Shown in pieces: positions 44,712 through 55,704 of a stretch of 64,000 nt of DNA (positions within the stretch are counted from its first letter, which is position 1; each line of letters opens with the position of its first letter). The stretch lies in the NCBI GenBank assembly GCA_963744275.1, contig CAVUSX010000007.1, positions 186,001 through 250,000 of the forward strand, in the 5' to 3' direction. This DNA comes from VAZQ01 sp963744275 (GTDB taxonomy: Bacteria > Pseudomonadota > Alphaproteobacteria > Rhizobiales > Xanthobacteraceae). Position numbers and translations under genes: made by a program. The notes beneath the pieces are model-generated. The model searched no databases. It was not told the DNA's origin and was given only the letters and a program-made list of their open reading frames with translations.

Positions 44712-45894
44712 CTAAGCGGCGATGCCGTGTGCCCCCTTAAGTAATGCTTTAGACAGCCTTATCCAAGCATCCAGAAAGCGATCGATCTCGGATTCCGTCG
44801 TGGTCGGCCCCAGGCTGACCCGAATGGCGCCTTGGGCGAGCGGCGGCGCCACCCCCATGGCGGCCAGGACATGGGAGGGCTGGACCTTGCCGGACGAGCA
44901 AGCCGCCCCCGAGGACACCGCGATCCCGTCGAGATCGAGCGCGATCACGGCGGTCTCGGCCTTGATGCCGGGGACCGCGAACAGGGTCGTATTGGGAAGC
45001 CGCGTGCGCTTGCGCCCCGAACACGACCGCAGCCGGCATGCGCGCCTTGAGGCCCGCCTCCAGCCGGTCGCGGAGCACGGCCATGCGGGCAGTCTCGGCG
45101 GCGAATGCCAGCCGCAGCTCGGCTGCCGCCGCCCCGAAGCCGACGATGCAGGCCACATTCTCGGTGCCGGCGCGGGCGCCGCGCTCCTGGCCGCCACCCT
45201 TGATCAGGGGATCGGTGAAATGCAGCGCCTGGTGGCGCTTGACCAGCGCCCCGGCCCCCTTGGGGCCACCGATCTTGTGCCCCGAAAGGGTCAGAAGATC
45301 GGCTCCCAGCTCATTGATATCGAGGGGAATTCGACCGGCGCCTTGGACCGCGTCGACATGCAGGAGGGCGCCCGCCGCCTGCGCCAGCGCGGCCACCTGC
45401 GATACCGGTTGCACAACCCCGGTCTCGTTATTGGCCAGCATCACGGAAACCAACGGCCGCTGCCGGCCGTTGCGGGCCAGCGCCGCGAGCGCTCGCGCCA
45501 GCGCCGCAAGATCGAGCCTGCCATCGGGGCCGACCGGCACCAGCTCGACGGCGTCGCGCGCAAAGCGGCCGCCCGCCAGCACGGAGGGATGCTCGATGGC
45601 CGAGATGAGCAGGCAGTCGCGCGGCTCCACGCCCGCCGGCGTTCCCACAAAGGGGGAAAGCGCCATCATATTGGCTTCGGTGCCGCCCGAGGTGAACACC
45701 ACATTGCGGGGCTCGGCGCCCACCAGCGCGGCCACGCTCTGGCGCGCTTCCTCGATCCGGCGGCGCACCGCGCGGCCCTCGGCATGGACCGAGGACGGAT
45801 TGCCGCAGACCCCGAGCGCGTCGGCTACGGCCGCGCGCGCCTGCGGACGCAGGGGCGCCGTCGCATTCCAATCGAGATAGATCCGCTCAGCCAT
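44712..45894 (-). CDS. Cysteine desulfurase, NifS/IscS type (frameshifted)
   Basis: Group I PLP-dependent cysteine desulfurase and first gene of the SUF cluster. Motifs: YLDWNATAPLRPQAR, TSGGTEANMMAL, AIEHPSVL, the PLP lysine in LSGHKIGGPKGAGAL, and the catalytic loop SSGAACSSGKVQPSHVL. The frame breaks near 45012: before it the protein reads AAVVFGAQ, after it RLPNTTLFAVPGIKAETA in another frame, ending at 44712. Removing one base restores a normal protein of about 393 residues. The start MAERIYLDW at 45894 has GGAG 7 nt upstream. Confidence 0.9.
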
Positions 45895-46217
45895 GGTCTC
45901 CGACCGCCTTTGGGCGACTTGTACTCCCAAACCATCCGGGCGCCCACCACCCTTTGAAAATGCTTGCTTCTCGGCCCCGGTGTCGTGCTAGAAAACGGCT
46001 GCCGCGACGGCTGGGCACCGCCCAGTGGGCCCCAGTGGCAATGCTCATTGCCGCGTCGATGCCAAAGCCACGTCAGCGCAAGCCGCGTCGGTGCAAAACA
46101 GGAATATTTCCAAATAGTTAGGCACTTCCGCCGGTTTTCGTCTAGCACACTTTAGATGGTGCGCGGCAGCGTCCCGCGGCACCGACCGTCAATCGACCTA
46201 TTAACCGAGGTTCCCAA
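45895..46217. other. Divergent promoter region, SUF cluster and hydrolase gene
   Basis: 323 bp without a gene between two divergent units. AT-richer than its surroundings around 46085-46110 (aggaatatttccaaatagtta). I see no convincing IscR, RirA or Irr site, although one would be expected for SUF control. Short imperfect duplications occur (cccagtgg twice; cgtc-g-gcaa twice). Confidence 0.45.
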
Positions 46218-46877
46218 ATGCCCGAGATCATCTTTACCGGCCCGGCCGGGCGGATCGAGGGCCGGTATCATCCGGCACGGCAGAAAAACGCGCCCATCGG
46301 CATCGTGCTGCATCCGCACCCGCAGTTCGGCGGCACGATGAACCATCAGATCATCTATCAGCTGTACTACGCTTTCGTGCATCGGAACTTCTCCGTGCTG
46401 CGCTTCAACTTTCGCGGCGTCGGACGCAGCCAGGGCACGTTCGACCACGGGCAGGGCGAATTGTCGGATGCGGCGGCCTCGCTCGACTGGGCGCAGTCGA
46501 TCAATCCGGAAGCCAGAAGCTGCTGGATCGCCGGCTTCTCGTTCGGAGCCTGGATCGGCATGCAGCTCCTGATGCGCCGGCCCGAGATCGAGGGATTCAT
46601 CTCGATCGCGCCGCCGGCCAATCTCTACGACTTCTCGTTCCTGGCCCCCTGCCCGTCCTCCGGCCTCATCATCCATGGCGACAAGGATGCGGTCGTGCCG
46701 CACAAGGACGTCACTGGGCTCGTGGACAAGCTCAAGACCCAGAAGGGCATCGTCATCGACCAGAAGGTGATCCCGGGCGCCAATCATTTCTTCGACGGCA
46801 AGATCGAGCCGCTGATGTCGGCGGTCGGCGCCTATCTGGACAAGCGCCTGAAGACCGAGCGCAAGCCCGCGGCCTGA
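46218..46877 (+). CDS. Alpha/beta hydrolase
   Basis: A 219-residue soluble hydrolase of the small dienelactone hydrolase/YtaP-like type common in alphaproteobacteria. Nucleophile elbow GFSFGAW (Ser108), acid in HGDKDAVVP, histidine in PGANHFFDG. The oxyanion strand LHPHPQFGGTM is characteristic of the subfamily. Starts at the ATG after ACCGAGG. Substrate unknown; esterase activity is the safe inference. Confidence 0.88.
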   Translation: MPEIIFTGPAGRIEGRYHPARQKNAPIGIVLHPHPQFGGTMNHQIIYQLYYAFVHRNFSVLRFNFRGVGRSQGTFDHGQGELSDAAASLDWAQSINPEARSCWIAGFSFGAWIGMQLLMRRPEIEGFISIAPPANLYDFSFLAPCPSSGLIIHGDKDAVVPHKDVTGLVDKLKTQKGIVIDQKVIPGANHFFDGKIEPLMSAVGAYLDKRLKTERKPAA

Positions 46878-46908
46878 CGGATCGGGGCGCGGCACTCGCG
46901 GACCAACC

Positions 46909-47066
46909 GTAGGGTGGGCAAAATTGCCCGGCACAGCGATTGTCGTTTGCGCGGCGCCGCGCAATTTTGCCCACGCGATTGCACGCGAGGTCCGAACGCG
47001 TGGGCAATGCGCCGGAGCGCGTCCCGCCCTCATCAACGCTGCGGCATCGGCGCGTCGCCCACCCTA
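46909..47066. repeat. Palindromic element, gtagggtgggcaa type (imperfect)
   Basis: Left end gtagggtgggcaaaattgc (46909-46927); the right end cgcgtcgcccaccctaaaag (47047-47066) is an imperfect inverted copy, with inner gcaattttgcccacg and cgtgggcaatgc blocks. Between the convergent hydrolase and anmK genes. Confidence 0.75.
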
Positions 47067-47110
47067 AAAGACCGAGCGTAGGCCCGTGGCGTAGTAAACA
47101 ACGGCCGCGC

Positions 47111-48232
47111 TCAAGGCCGCGCCACCACGCCGCCCGGCATCGGGTGCGGCACCCCGGTGGTGGTCGGAAACGAAAGCGGCAGGCCGTTGAGGCTGCGCAC
47201 CGCCAGAAAAGCGAAGCCCTGGGCCTCGAGCGAATCGGCCGACCAGCCCACCGTATCGGCGGTCTTGACGCGCGCCGGCGCCAGGCGCTGCGCCAGCATC
47301 CGCATCAGCACCGGGTTGCGAATGCCGCCGCCGGCCACGATGAAGCTCGCGGGTGCGCGCGGCAACAGGGCGATGGAGCGGGCGACCGCGGCCGCCGTCA
47401 AGGCGGTGAGCGTGGCGGCGCCGTCCTCCAGGCTCTTGCCGGCGAGCTTCGCGTCGGTGGCGATCCAATGGTGGAAGGCGTTGCGGTCGAGCGATTTCGG
47501 CGGCGGCTTGGCGAAGAACGGATGGGCCAGAATGCGCTCGACCGCGGCCTCGTCCACCTGCCCGGCCGCGGCGGCGCGGCCCTCGCTGTCGTGGGGATTG
47601 CCGGTGCGCAGGCGCACGAAATCATCGATCAAGGCGTTGCCTGGACCGACGTCGCAGGCGATGAGCTCGTCATCCCCGTCGATATAGGTGAGGTTGGCGA
47701 CGCCCCCGATATTGAGCACCGCGATCGGACCCGGCTCATCGAGCAACCGCACCATGGCGCGGTGAAACACCGGCACGAACGGGGCGCCCTGCCCGCCGGC
47801 CGCCACATCGGCGGCGCGGAAGTCGTACACGACCGGAATGCCGAGCCGGCCGGCGAGCGCCTCGCCTTGCCCGAGCTGAACCGTCAGATGCCGGAGCGGA
47901 TCGTGCAGCACGGTCTGGCCGTGGAAACCGACCACCGCGATATCGCTCGCCGCCATGCCGTTGGCGGCGAGGAAAGCCTCGACCGCCTCGGCATGGGATC
48001 GCGTCACCAGCTCCTCGGCGTCGGCCAAGAGGCCGGGCCGCTCGACGCGATCCGCCAGGTTGACGGCCGAAGCCATCGCGTGCCGCAGGAGCAGGCGCTC
48101 CTCGTCGCTGTAGGGCCGATAGAGGGTCGGTCCGATGCGGCCGATCTCCTCGCCATCGGTGTTGATGAGCGCCACATCGACGCCATCATAGGAGGTGCCG
48201 CTCATGAGACCGATGGATGAGAGCATGGGCAT
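47111..48232 (-). CDS. anmK: Anhydro-N-acetylmuramic acid kinase
   Basis: Phosphorylates and opens 1,6-anhydro-MurNAc during peptidoglycan recycling. Motifs: GLMSGTSYDGVDVALI at the N-terminus, VGFHGQTVLHDP, NIGGVANLTYI, and CDVGPGNALIDD. Length 373 residues. It is divergent from tyrS with only 77 bp between, a common alphaproteobacterial arrangement, so both promoters share that gap. Confidence 0.95.
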   Translation of the reverse strand: MPMLSSIGLMSGTSYDGVDVALINTDGEEIGRIGPTLYRPYSDEERLLLRHAMASAVNLADRVERPGLLADAEELVTRSHAEAVEAFLAANGMAASDIAVVGFHGQTVLHDPLRHLTVQLGQGEALAGRLGIPVVYDFRAADVAAGGQGAPFVPVFHRAMVRLLDEPGPIAVLNIGGVANLTYIDGDDELIACDVGPGNALIDDFVRLRTGNPHDSEGRAAAAGQVDEAAVERILAHPFFAKPPPKSLDRNAFHHWIATDAKLAGKSLEDGAATLTALTAAAVARSIALLPRAPASFIVAGGGIRNPVLMRMLAQRLAPARVKTADTVGWSADSLEAQGFAFLAVRSLNGLPLSFPTTTGVPHPMPGGVVARP

Positions 48233-48309
48233 ACGGCCATCCTTTGAATCCCCGCCCCAACCTGATACACCACCGGCCCGAGCGAGGCGATGAGCCGAGA
48301 CGATAGACC

Positions 48310-49555
48310 ATGAGCGCCTACAAATCCGAATTTCTCGACGTGCTGGCGAGCCGGGGCTTCATTCATCAGCTCTCGGACGCGGCCGGGCTCGATGCGCGCG
48401 CCGCACAAGGCGCGATCACCGCCTATGTCGGCTTCGACGCCACCGCACCGAGCCTGCATATCGGCAACCTCTTGTCGATCATGATGCTGCGCTGGCTGCA
48501 GAAGACCGGCCACCGCCCGATCGTGCTGATGGGCGGCGGCACCAGCAAGATCGGCGATCCCTCCGGCAAGGACACCACCCGCACGCTGCTCACGGACGAG
48601 CAGATCGACGCCAACATCGCCAAGATTCGCACCGTGTTCGCGCGGTTCCTCGATTTCGACGCCGGCACCATCACGGCCAACAATGCGGATTGGCTGGACC
48701 AGCTGCGCTACATTCCGCTCCTGCGCGACGTCGGGCGTCATTTCACGGTCAACCGGATGCTGACCTTCGACTCGGTCAAGCTGCGGCTGGAGCGCGAGCA
48801 GCCGCTGACGTTCCTCGAATTCAACTACATGATCCTGCAGGCCTACGATTTCGTGGAGCTGTACAAGCGTCACGGCTGCATCCTGCAGATGGGCGGCTCG
48901 GATCAGTGGGGCAATATCGTCAACGGCATCGAGCTCGGACGCCGTATGCTCGAAGCCGAGCTGTTCGCACTGACCACGCCGCTCCTGACCACGTCGTCGG
49001 GGGTGAAGATGGGCAAGACCGAAAGCGGCGCGGTCTGGCTCAATGCCGAGATGATGCGTCCCTACGACTACTGGCAGTTCTGGCGCAACAGCGAGGACGG
49101 CGACGTCGTGCGCCTCATGAAGCTGTTCACCGAGTTGCCGCTCGAGGAGATCGGCCGGCTGGGCGCGCTCAAGGGTCACGAGCTCAACGAAGCCAAGAAG
49201 GTGCTGGCGACCGAGGCGACCGCGCTCTTGCACGGCCGTGCCGCCGCCACCGAGGCCGCCGAGACCGCGCGGCGGACGTTCGAGGAAGGCGGTTTGTCGG
49301 AATCGCTGCCGACGATCGAGATCGCGCGCGCCGAGCTCGAGAGCGGGCTCGGGGTGCTGGTGGCCTTCGTGCGCGCCGGCCTGGTCGCGTCGAACGGCGA
49401 GGCGCGGCGCCAGATCAAGGGTGGCGGCCTCAAGGTCAACGACGCTGCCGGTCACCGACGAGAAGATGCTGCTCACGGGGCGCGATTGCACGCCGGAAGG
49501 CGTCATCAAGCTCTCGCTCGGCCGCAAGCGGCACGTGCTGCTGCGGCCGGTCTAG
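48310..49555 (+). CDS. tyrS: Tyrosyl-tRNA synthetase (frameshifted near the 3' end)
   Basis: Class I aminoacyl-tRNA synthetase charging tRNA-Tyr. HIGH-like motif SLHIGNLLS, KMSKS-like KMGKTESGAVW, and YDFVELYKRHGCILQMGGSDQWGN. The frame breaks near 49444: the open frame after KVNDA runs on uselessly for 1,373 codons in all, whereas removing one G gives KVND joined to LPVTDEKMLLTGRDC and the S4-like end RKRHVLLRPV, stopping at 49555. An essential gene, so an insertion error in the sequence is likely. Corrected length about 414 residues. Confidence 0.94.
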
Positions 49556-49571
49556 CGCACGCACCTCGCAC

Positions 49572-49601
49572 AAAAAAACCGCGGGCTCGCGCCGCGGCGG
49601 T
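49572..49601 (-). terminator. Intrinsic terminator of the AsmA-like gene
   Basis: On the minus strand a GC hairpin (CCGCGGCGCGAGCCCGCGG) is followed by seven Ts. It lies 26 nt after the AsmA-like stop codon, and also between it and the convergent tyrS. Confidence 0.85.
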
Positions 49602-49626
49602 CTGCCTTTATCCTACGCCACCGGTT

Positions 49627-52600
49627 TCAGCGCACCGGATCGCCGTAGATCTGCGGAATGTTGCCGATGGAATACTGGTTGTCGGTGTTGGGAAATTGAC
49701 TGGCGCTGCTGGTCGGAATCTGGCCGTTGGGGAAATCGAAGAACTTGCGCAGCAATCCGGGGGCCACGGCCGAGATCGGATTGACGTGCAGCACCGGCCC
49801 GCTGGTCGGGCCCACGACCTCGAAGGTGACGCCGACCAGGCCTTCCTTGCTGCCGCCGCCGAGGAAGATGCCGAACAGCGGGATCTGCCCGAACATGTTG
49901 TTGAGGCCGTAGAGCGGAATGAAGGTGCCGCGCATGTGCACGTCGTCCTTCAGGTAATCGACGTAGCCGTCGACGGTGGCGCCGATCGTGGGCCCGCTCA
50001 CGATCGCCTCGCGGATCGAGAAGCGGCCGAGCGTGCGGGTGAACTCGACCCGCATGCGCGAGAAATCCACGCCGGAGCGCTGGCCGCCGGGCGCGCCGGC
50101 GACCACCCGATCGAGCGACGCTTCGCCGCGGACCGAGAAATCCTGAATGTTGAGCAGGCCGTCCTGCGCCGCGGAGACGTCGGTGGAGGTCGGGTCCATG
50201 GCCACCCACATCTCGCCGCCGAAAATCTTGCCGTACATGTCGGTGAAGCGGAAGAAGGCCCCGGCATCCTTGGCGTTGATGTAGATGATCTGCCGGCCGC
50301 CGTTGTTGCGGCCGCGCAGGTCGGCGCTGAACGCCGCGTCGTGCCCGAGCTTGGCGCTGACCGCCAGGCTCTTGATGGCGCCGCCACGCCGCGACATGGT
50401 GAGATCGAGACCCCGCAAGGTCTCGCCGTGGAAACCCGCCACGGTCCCGACCTTGATATCGAGATCGACGTCCTTCGACTCTTGCTTGCCCGAGGCGTCC
50501 GGCTTGCCCTGACCGGAGGCCGGGCCCGCCATGGCGGATTTGACGAAATTGCGGCCGTCATAGACGTCCCCGCGCATCATCACCCGCAACGCGCCGTCGG
50601 GACCGCGCTCGGCCTTGAGCATGGTCTTGTCGCCGTCCGAAAGGTTGAAGGTCGGAAAATTCGCGGTCTGGACCTGGCCGCTGTCGTCCATCTCGACCGC
50701 GCCCTTGACCGACGTGCCGGGCCCATCGATCACGATGTCGTCGAAACGGGTGGAGGGCGACCGGCTGACGACCGTGAAGGTGGCATGTGCGGGTTTTCCG
50801 GACGGCTTGCTCCACCCCGGCAGCAAATTCTCGATCCGCGACTGGGTCAGATCCGCATCGACCGCCAAGCGGCTTTCGCCGCCTTCGAACGCGCTGATGC
50901 GGCCGTTGACCTTGACCGGCACCGGCCCGCTCACATAGCTCGCGACATCGAAGCCGAGCTTGGCGCGCGCCGCCTCGTCGAGCGTGCTCTGGATGCGAAT
51001 CTCGGCATCGCCGTCGCCGCGCGGCTTGCGGTAGTCGAGCGCGGCCGGGATACCGTTGAGCTTGACGTCGCCCTTGATCCAATAGCCCTGATTGTTGGCG
51101 ACCACATGCAGGCTGGCGCCTTCCACCTTCTGGCCCATGACCATGTGCTCGGCGGAGAAATTGGCGACGTCCATGTTGATGGCGTAGATCGACGAGCCGG
51201 GCGGCAGATCGTCCTTGAGCGGCAGATTGAGCGAAACCTGCGCCGCGACGGTTCCGCGGCTGCTCGTCGGATCGAGCGGCGAGCCGGAGAAATCGCGCAG
51301 CCGTTCCAGCGCCAAGAGCTCGGCGGCGGCCTGGACGGGTCCATCGAGACGGAAGCGCGCCTTGGCGGGCGGCGCCTTGGGGAACGTGTCGGGCACCTCG
51401 AAGGTGCCGTTGCTGATGGTGAATTTGTGGCCGGGGGACAGCTCCACGCCGCCGTGGCCGAGCGTGACGACGGCCTTGCGCCCACTGACCCGCAGCGTCA
51501 TGTCGGCGTCGCGGATCGGCGGCAATCCGTCGACCGGCCGAACCTCGACGCCGCTGCCGATGATCTCGATCGACAGCCCATCGTCGGGAATCGGCGGTCC
51601 GCTGGTGCGCAACGTCGACAGCGGCGCATTGGTGGCGATGGCGAGCCGCTCGACCGTTCCGCCCGTCACATGGTCGTCGACCCAGGTGCGCACCTTGGGG
51701 GTGATGCAGAACAGCCAGAGCTTCTTCATGGCCGCCACCGACATGCGGTTGGCCGCCACCCCGAAGGTCAAACGCGGGTCGGAGGTCGAATAGTCGAGGT
51801 TGCCGGAGATGGCGAGCCCGACCTCCATGTTGCCGATATCGCCTTGCACCACATCGATCCGCTGCTTGTCGGTATCGACCCGCAGGCGCAGCAGGAAGCG
51901 GTTGAGGATCAGCGGATTGGCATCGGCGATCGCGGCCGAGGCCAGCACCACGGTCCCGCCCGTCACCTCCACGCCCCAATCACCGCCGTGCTGCTCGCGC
52001 GGCGCGTCGATCTTGGCGAGCAGCGTGACGCGGTTGCCGCCCGAGACGATCTGGAACGGCATCGCCAGGGACTGGCGCTGGGCATCCCAATCGAGATTGA
52101 ATTCGGCCCGGTCGATGGGGATCTTGATCTCCGGCTCGTCGAGATCGATGAGGAAGCCCTTTTCGGCGATAATCCGCCCGTCCACCGACTGCGGGATGCC
52201 GTCCGGACCGATATCGGCGTGGATATGACCCGACAGGGGCATATCGGGCTCGTATTCCCCCACCAGCCGCATCGCCAGCATCATGTCCTTGGCGGGCAAT
52301 TTTTCGGTCTCGATGTCGACGATGCGGTGCCCATAAAGACCGGGCGTCATCGCGGCGCGCAGCAACCAAGGCTGCTCGGCGCTGTCGGAGCTCAAGCGTC
52401 AATGCGATGCCGCCGGTCTTGGGCCGCGTGAGGCTGAGATTGATGTCGCGGAACGACCACTGCTTGCCGTTGCGCTGGTCGTCGACCGTCAGGTTTCCGC
52501 TCTTGAGACCGAGCTCGCTCAATTCATGACCGTCGAGACCGGTGGCGCCGATCCCGTCGAGCCAGGCCAGCAGCGAGGCGAAGTCCGGGATCACCGGGCC

Positions 52601-53326
52601 GGTCCCGGCAGCGGGCGTGGTCGCCGTGATGACCGGGTCGGCGGTGTGCGGCAGCGGCGTGCCATCCAATTTGACCGGAATATCCGCCGCCGAAGCGGTC
52701 ACGAACGGGCGCTTGTTGGCGCCGGCAAAGACCGTGACCTTGCTGTCGGGCTCGATGCGGATTGCCATCTCGGCGCCGACCAGGCTCAGCCGCTCGGCGC
52801 GCATATGTCCGGAAAAGAGCCCGGCGCTCGAGAGGCCGACCTCGGCCTTGGGGGCGGTGGCCACGATGGTGCCGTCGGGGTCGCGCACCACGATGTCGCG
52901 CATGCGCAGCGCCGTGCGTCCATTGGCGTCGCGCTCGAGCTGCGTGCCCCCGACCTTGACCTGATGATAGCCGCCGAAATTCTCTTCCATGGCGGCGACC
53001 AGCCAGGGCGAAGCCAGGTCGAGATCGATCGGCCCGCTCGACAAGCGCCACCACAGCGCGAGCATTCCGATGCCGACGAGACCCACCAGCGCGGAGGCCG
53101 CGAAGGTGCACTTGCGCAGCTTCGGCCGGCCATGGAACAAGCGGCCGGGCAGATCCAGGATCTGACGCCAACGCGGCAGCGGCGCCAGCCGAAACGGCGC
53201 CAGGCAATCCTGCACGTCTTGATCGCCGGCCAGCTCGCCGGCCAACTGCTCGCAAAAGTGCGATTGGAGGCTGGCCTCGAGCCTCCGAAGCGCGCTCACG
53301 CTCGGATTCGTGTGTTGATCCGCCAT
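49627..53326 (-). CDS. Large AsmA-like/DUF3971 (YhdP-type) envelope protein (frameshifted)
   Basis: About 1,232 residues after repair. A cytoplasmic N-terminal tail (about 75 residues) and one membrane helix (CTFAASALVGLVGIGMLALWW) precede a very long periplasmic beta-rich region with an AsmA-like C-terminal part. Such bridge-like proteins are thought to carry lipids between the two membranes. The frame breaks near 52394: GGIALTL reads on as ELRQRRAAL, but removing one T gives LSSDSAEQPWLLRAAM in the long downstream frame. The N-terminal part starts at 53326 (MADQHTNPS). An excellent terminator follows the stop. Gene order tyrS-AsmA-bcp-M23 looks like a conserved neighbourhood. Confidence 0.85.
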
Positions 53327-53495
53327 TCCCCGACCGGGCGTCCCCTCGACCGCCGAATCCCGCCGCCGCCTTTCGGCCCGGTGCTGGTTGTGCCGTGGTC
53401 GAAGATTCGCATGAATCCGGTCGACCCGCCAGCACTCTCACGCGTATGGTCCGGTTCGACATTGACCCCGAAAAAGGGACGAAAGGAAGGCGCAA

Positions 53496-53966
53496 ATGGG
53501 GAATGGGCTCGAAGTCGGCCGGAAGGCCCCGGCATTCTCGCTGCCGCGTGACGGCGGCGGCAATGTTTCGCTGGCGCAATTCAAGGGTCGCAAGCTGGTC
53601 ATCTATTTCTATCCCCGCGCCGACACCCCGGGCTGCACCCGGGAGTCCATCGATTTTTCGCAGCTGCGCTCCGATTTCGACCAAGCCGGCACCGATATTC
53701 TGGGGGTCTCGGCCGATCCCGTGAAGGCGCAGGACGCATTCAAGAAGAAGCATGATCTGACCATCGGGCTCTTGTCCGACGAGACCCATCAAATGCTCGA
53801 GGCGTACGGGGCGTGGGGGAAAAAATCGATGTACGGCAAGAGCTTCACGGGAGTTCTTCGCACCACCGTCCTGATCGGCCCGGACGGCCGCATCGCCCGC
53901 ATCTGGCCCAAGGTGAAGGTCGAGGGCCATGCCGCCGAGGTGCTCGAGGCCGCCAAGGCGCTCTGA
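53496..53966 (+). CDS. bcp: Thioredoxin-dependent peroxiredoxin, Bcp/PrxQ type
   Basis: A 156-residue peroxiredoxin reducing hydroperoxides. The peroxidatic cysteine is Cys47 in PRADTPGCTRES, with KLVIYFYP before it. The usual PrxQ resolving cysteine five residues later is absent (Ile), so it must act as a 1-Cys enzyme or use an external thiol. The start at 53496 is preceded by GGAAGG. It is divergent from the AsmA-like gene. Confidence 0.94.
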   Translation: MGNGLEVGRKAPAFSLPRDGGGNVSLAQFKGRKLVIYFYPRADTPGCTRESIDFSQLRSDFDQAGTDILGVSADPVKAQDAFKKKHDLTIGLLSDETHQMLEAYGAWGKKSMYGKSFTGVLRTTVLIGPDGRIARIWPKVKVEGHAAEVLEAAKAL

Positions 53967-54093
53967 CCCGGGACAGGTGAAGCGCGATTACGCGTTTCTT
54001 CGCGGTGGATTGGGGGAAAATTAACCATGTTGGGTTGGAATTGGCGTTCAGTAGCGCCGGTACTGCGGGATTTCACCCGGCGAGGATGCGTCA

Positions 54094-55443
54094 ATGCCTC
54101 ACCGGTCCGAACTTCATCACCACGCCAGTCCTCACCCTGCCCATTACCCCACCGTCCGCATGCGGCCCGTTGCGGTTGCGGCACAGCTCGCAGGCGCGGA
54201 CTACACCCTCATCCATGCCGGGCGTCAGTTGCGAATCGGACCGATCGCCTTCTGGATCGTGGTCGGCACGCTGGTCATCATGGCGGCGTGGAGCATCACC
54301 ACGGCGACCTATTTCGCGTTCCGCGACGATGTGCTGACACGCCTGGTCAGCCGCGAGGCCGAGATGCAATTCGGCTATGAGGATCGCATCGCCGAGCTGC
54401 GCGCCCAGATCGATCGCCTGTCCAGCCGGCAACTGCTCGACCAGGAGCAATACGAGACCAAGCTCGATCAGGTGTCGCGCCGCCAGGCGACGCTGGAATC
54501 GCGCGCCGCCGCGCTCGGCGCCCTCGCCGACCCCTCGGTCACCGGCTCGCTCAAGCAGCCCGCCCGCGCCGGCGTGCCACAGCACAACCTGCCGCTCAAA
54601 CCTTCGCCGCTGAGCGACGCGGGGGCTCCGACGGGGACCCGCGATGCCAGGCTCGGCGCCGGGAATCCGGCAATCGGGAAACCGGCGGCCGGGCGCTCCG
54701 CGGTGGTCGGGAGCGAGGACATCGACGGGGCGCTGACCGGCATGCAGGCTTCGCTCGATCGGATCGACGCCCGCCACCGGGCCGTCCTCAGCGCGCTCGA
54801 AGAGACCTATCATTCCAAGGCGCAGCGCATGCGCACCGTGCTGGCCGATCTCGGCATCGACACCAAGAAGATCGCACCGGCACCCAAGACCGGCACCGCG
54901 AGCGGCATCGGCGGCCCCTACGTGCCGGCGCTGCCGCCGTTCAATGCCAGCGCATTCGATCGGCAACTCTATTCGGTCAAGGTCGCGCGCCTGGAGATCG
55001 ATCAATTGAGCCGCTCGCTGGTCAGCATCCCGGTGCGCAGGCCGATCGCCGGCGAAGGCGAGATCATGTCGGGCTTCGGGGTGCGGATCGATCCCTTCCT
55101 CAGCCGACCCGCGATGCATACCGGCCTCGACTTCCGGGCCAATGTCGGCGACCCGATCCTGGTCACCGCCAACGGCACGGTGACGACGGCGGGCTGGACC
55201 GGCGGCTACGGCAAGATGGTCGAGGTCGATCACGGCAACGGATTCTCGACGCGCTACGGCCACATGTCCGAGATCGACGTGAAGGTCGGGCAGCAGGTCA
55301 AGCTCGGCCAGAGCCTCGGCAAGGTCGGCACCACCGGCCGCTCGACCGGTCCGCACCTGCACTACGAGACCCGGATCGACGGCGAGGCGGTGGACCCGCA
55401 GCGATTCCTCAGCGCCGGCAGCAAGCTCGCCGACGTGCTGTAG
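54094..55443 (+). CDS. M23-family peptidoglycan endopeptidase, membrane anchored
   Basis: A 449-residue LytM-type protein. A cytoplasmic tail of about 50 residues and one helix (IAFWIVVGTLVIMAAWSI) precede a coiled coil (EDRIAELRAQIDRLSSRQ and on to about residue 145), a Pro/Gly-rich linker, and a C-terminal LytM domain with zinc ligands in MHTGLDF and GPHLHYE. The zinc site is complete, so it is likely an active endopeptidase rather than an EnvC-like activator. The start follows GAGGATGCGTC, and other starts are possible. The last 60 bp are duplicated at 57622. Confidence 0.9.
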   Translation: MPHRSELHHHASPHPAHYPTVRMRPVAVAAQLAGADYTLIHAGRQLRIGPIAFWIVVGTLVIMAAWSITTATYFAFRDDVLTRLVSREAEMQFGYEDRIAELRAQIDRLSSRQLLDQEQYETKLDQVSRRQATLESRAAALGALADPSVTGSLKQPARAGVPQHNLPLKPSPLSDAGAPTGTRDARLGAGNPAIGKPAAGRSAVVGSEDIDGALTGMQASLDRIDARHRAVLSALEETYHSKAQRMRTVLADLGIDTKKIAPAPKTGTASGIGGPYVPALPPFNASAFDRQLYSVKVARLEIDQLSRSLVSIPVRRPIAGEGEIMSGFGVRIDPFLSRPAMHTGLDFRANVGDPILVTANGTVTTAGWTGGYGKMVEVDHGNGFSTRYGHMSEIDVKVGQQVKLGQSLGKVGTTGRSTGPHLHYETRIDGEAVDPQRFLSAGSKLADVL

Positions 55444-55639
55444 GGTCGACGCCGGTTCCAGCGCGCTTTAAGGGTTTCGACCCGCACCGGACCAACCCTG
55501 TCATCAATTACCGCATTGCCCAACGCGCCAAACAGCGTACGCGGGCCAGCTGAGCGCCCCCGCGCCTCGGGCGCAGCCTTGCGGCAGCTTCGGTCCACAC
55601 CGAAAATGGCGAGCAGCAAAACGCGGCGCCGAATCAAAA

Positions 55640-55668
55640 CCCCGGGGGAGCTGGTGCTTCCCCCGGGG
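55640..55668 (-). terminator. Intrinsic terminator of the porin gene
   Basis: On the minus strand, CCCCGGGGGAAGC, loop ACCA, GCTCCCCCGGGG, then TTTTGATT. Strong stem of 12 pairs, 37 nt after the porin stop and facing the M23 gene. Confidence 0.85.
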
Positions 55669-55704
55669 ATCGAAGAGCAATGTCCGAAACGCGCTACGCC
55701 GGCG

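Noticed and set aside
48310..52431. A 1,373-codon open frame continuing from tyrS through the AsmA-like gene
   Set aside because: After residue 378 it leaves tyrosyl-tRNA synthetase sequence and reads the antisense of the AsmA-like gene. The neighbouring frame gives the normal TyrS end.
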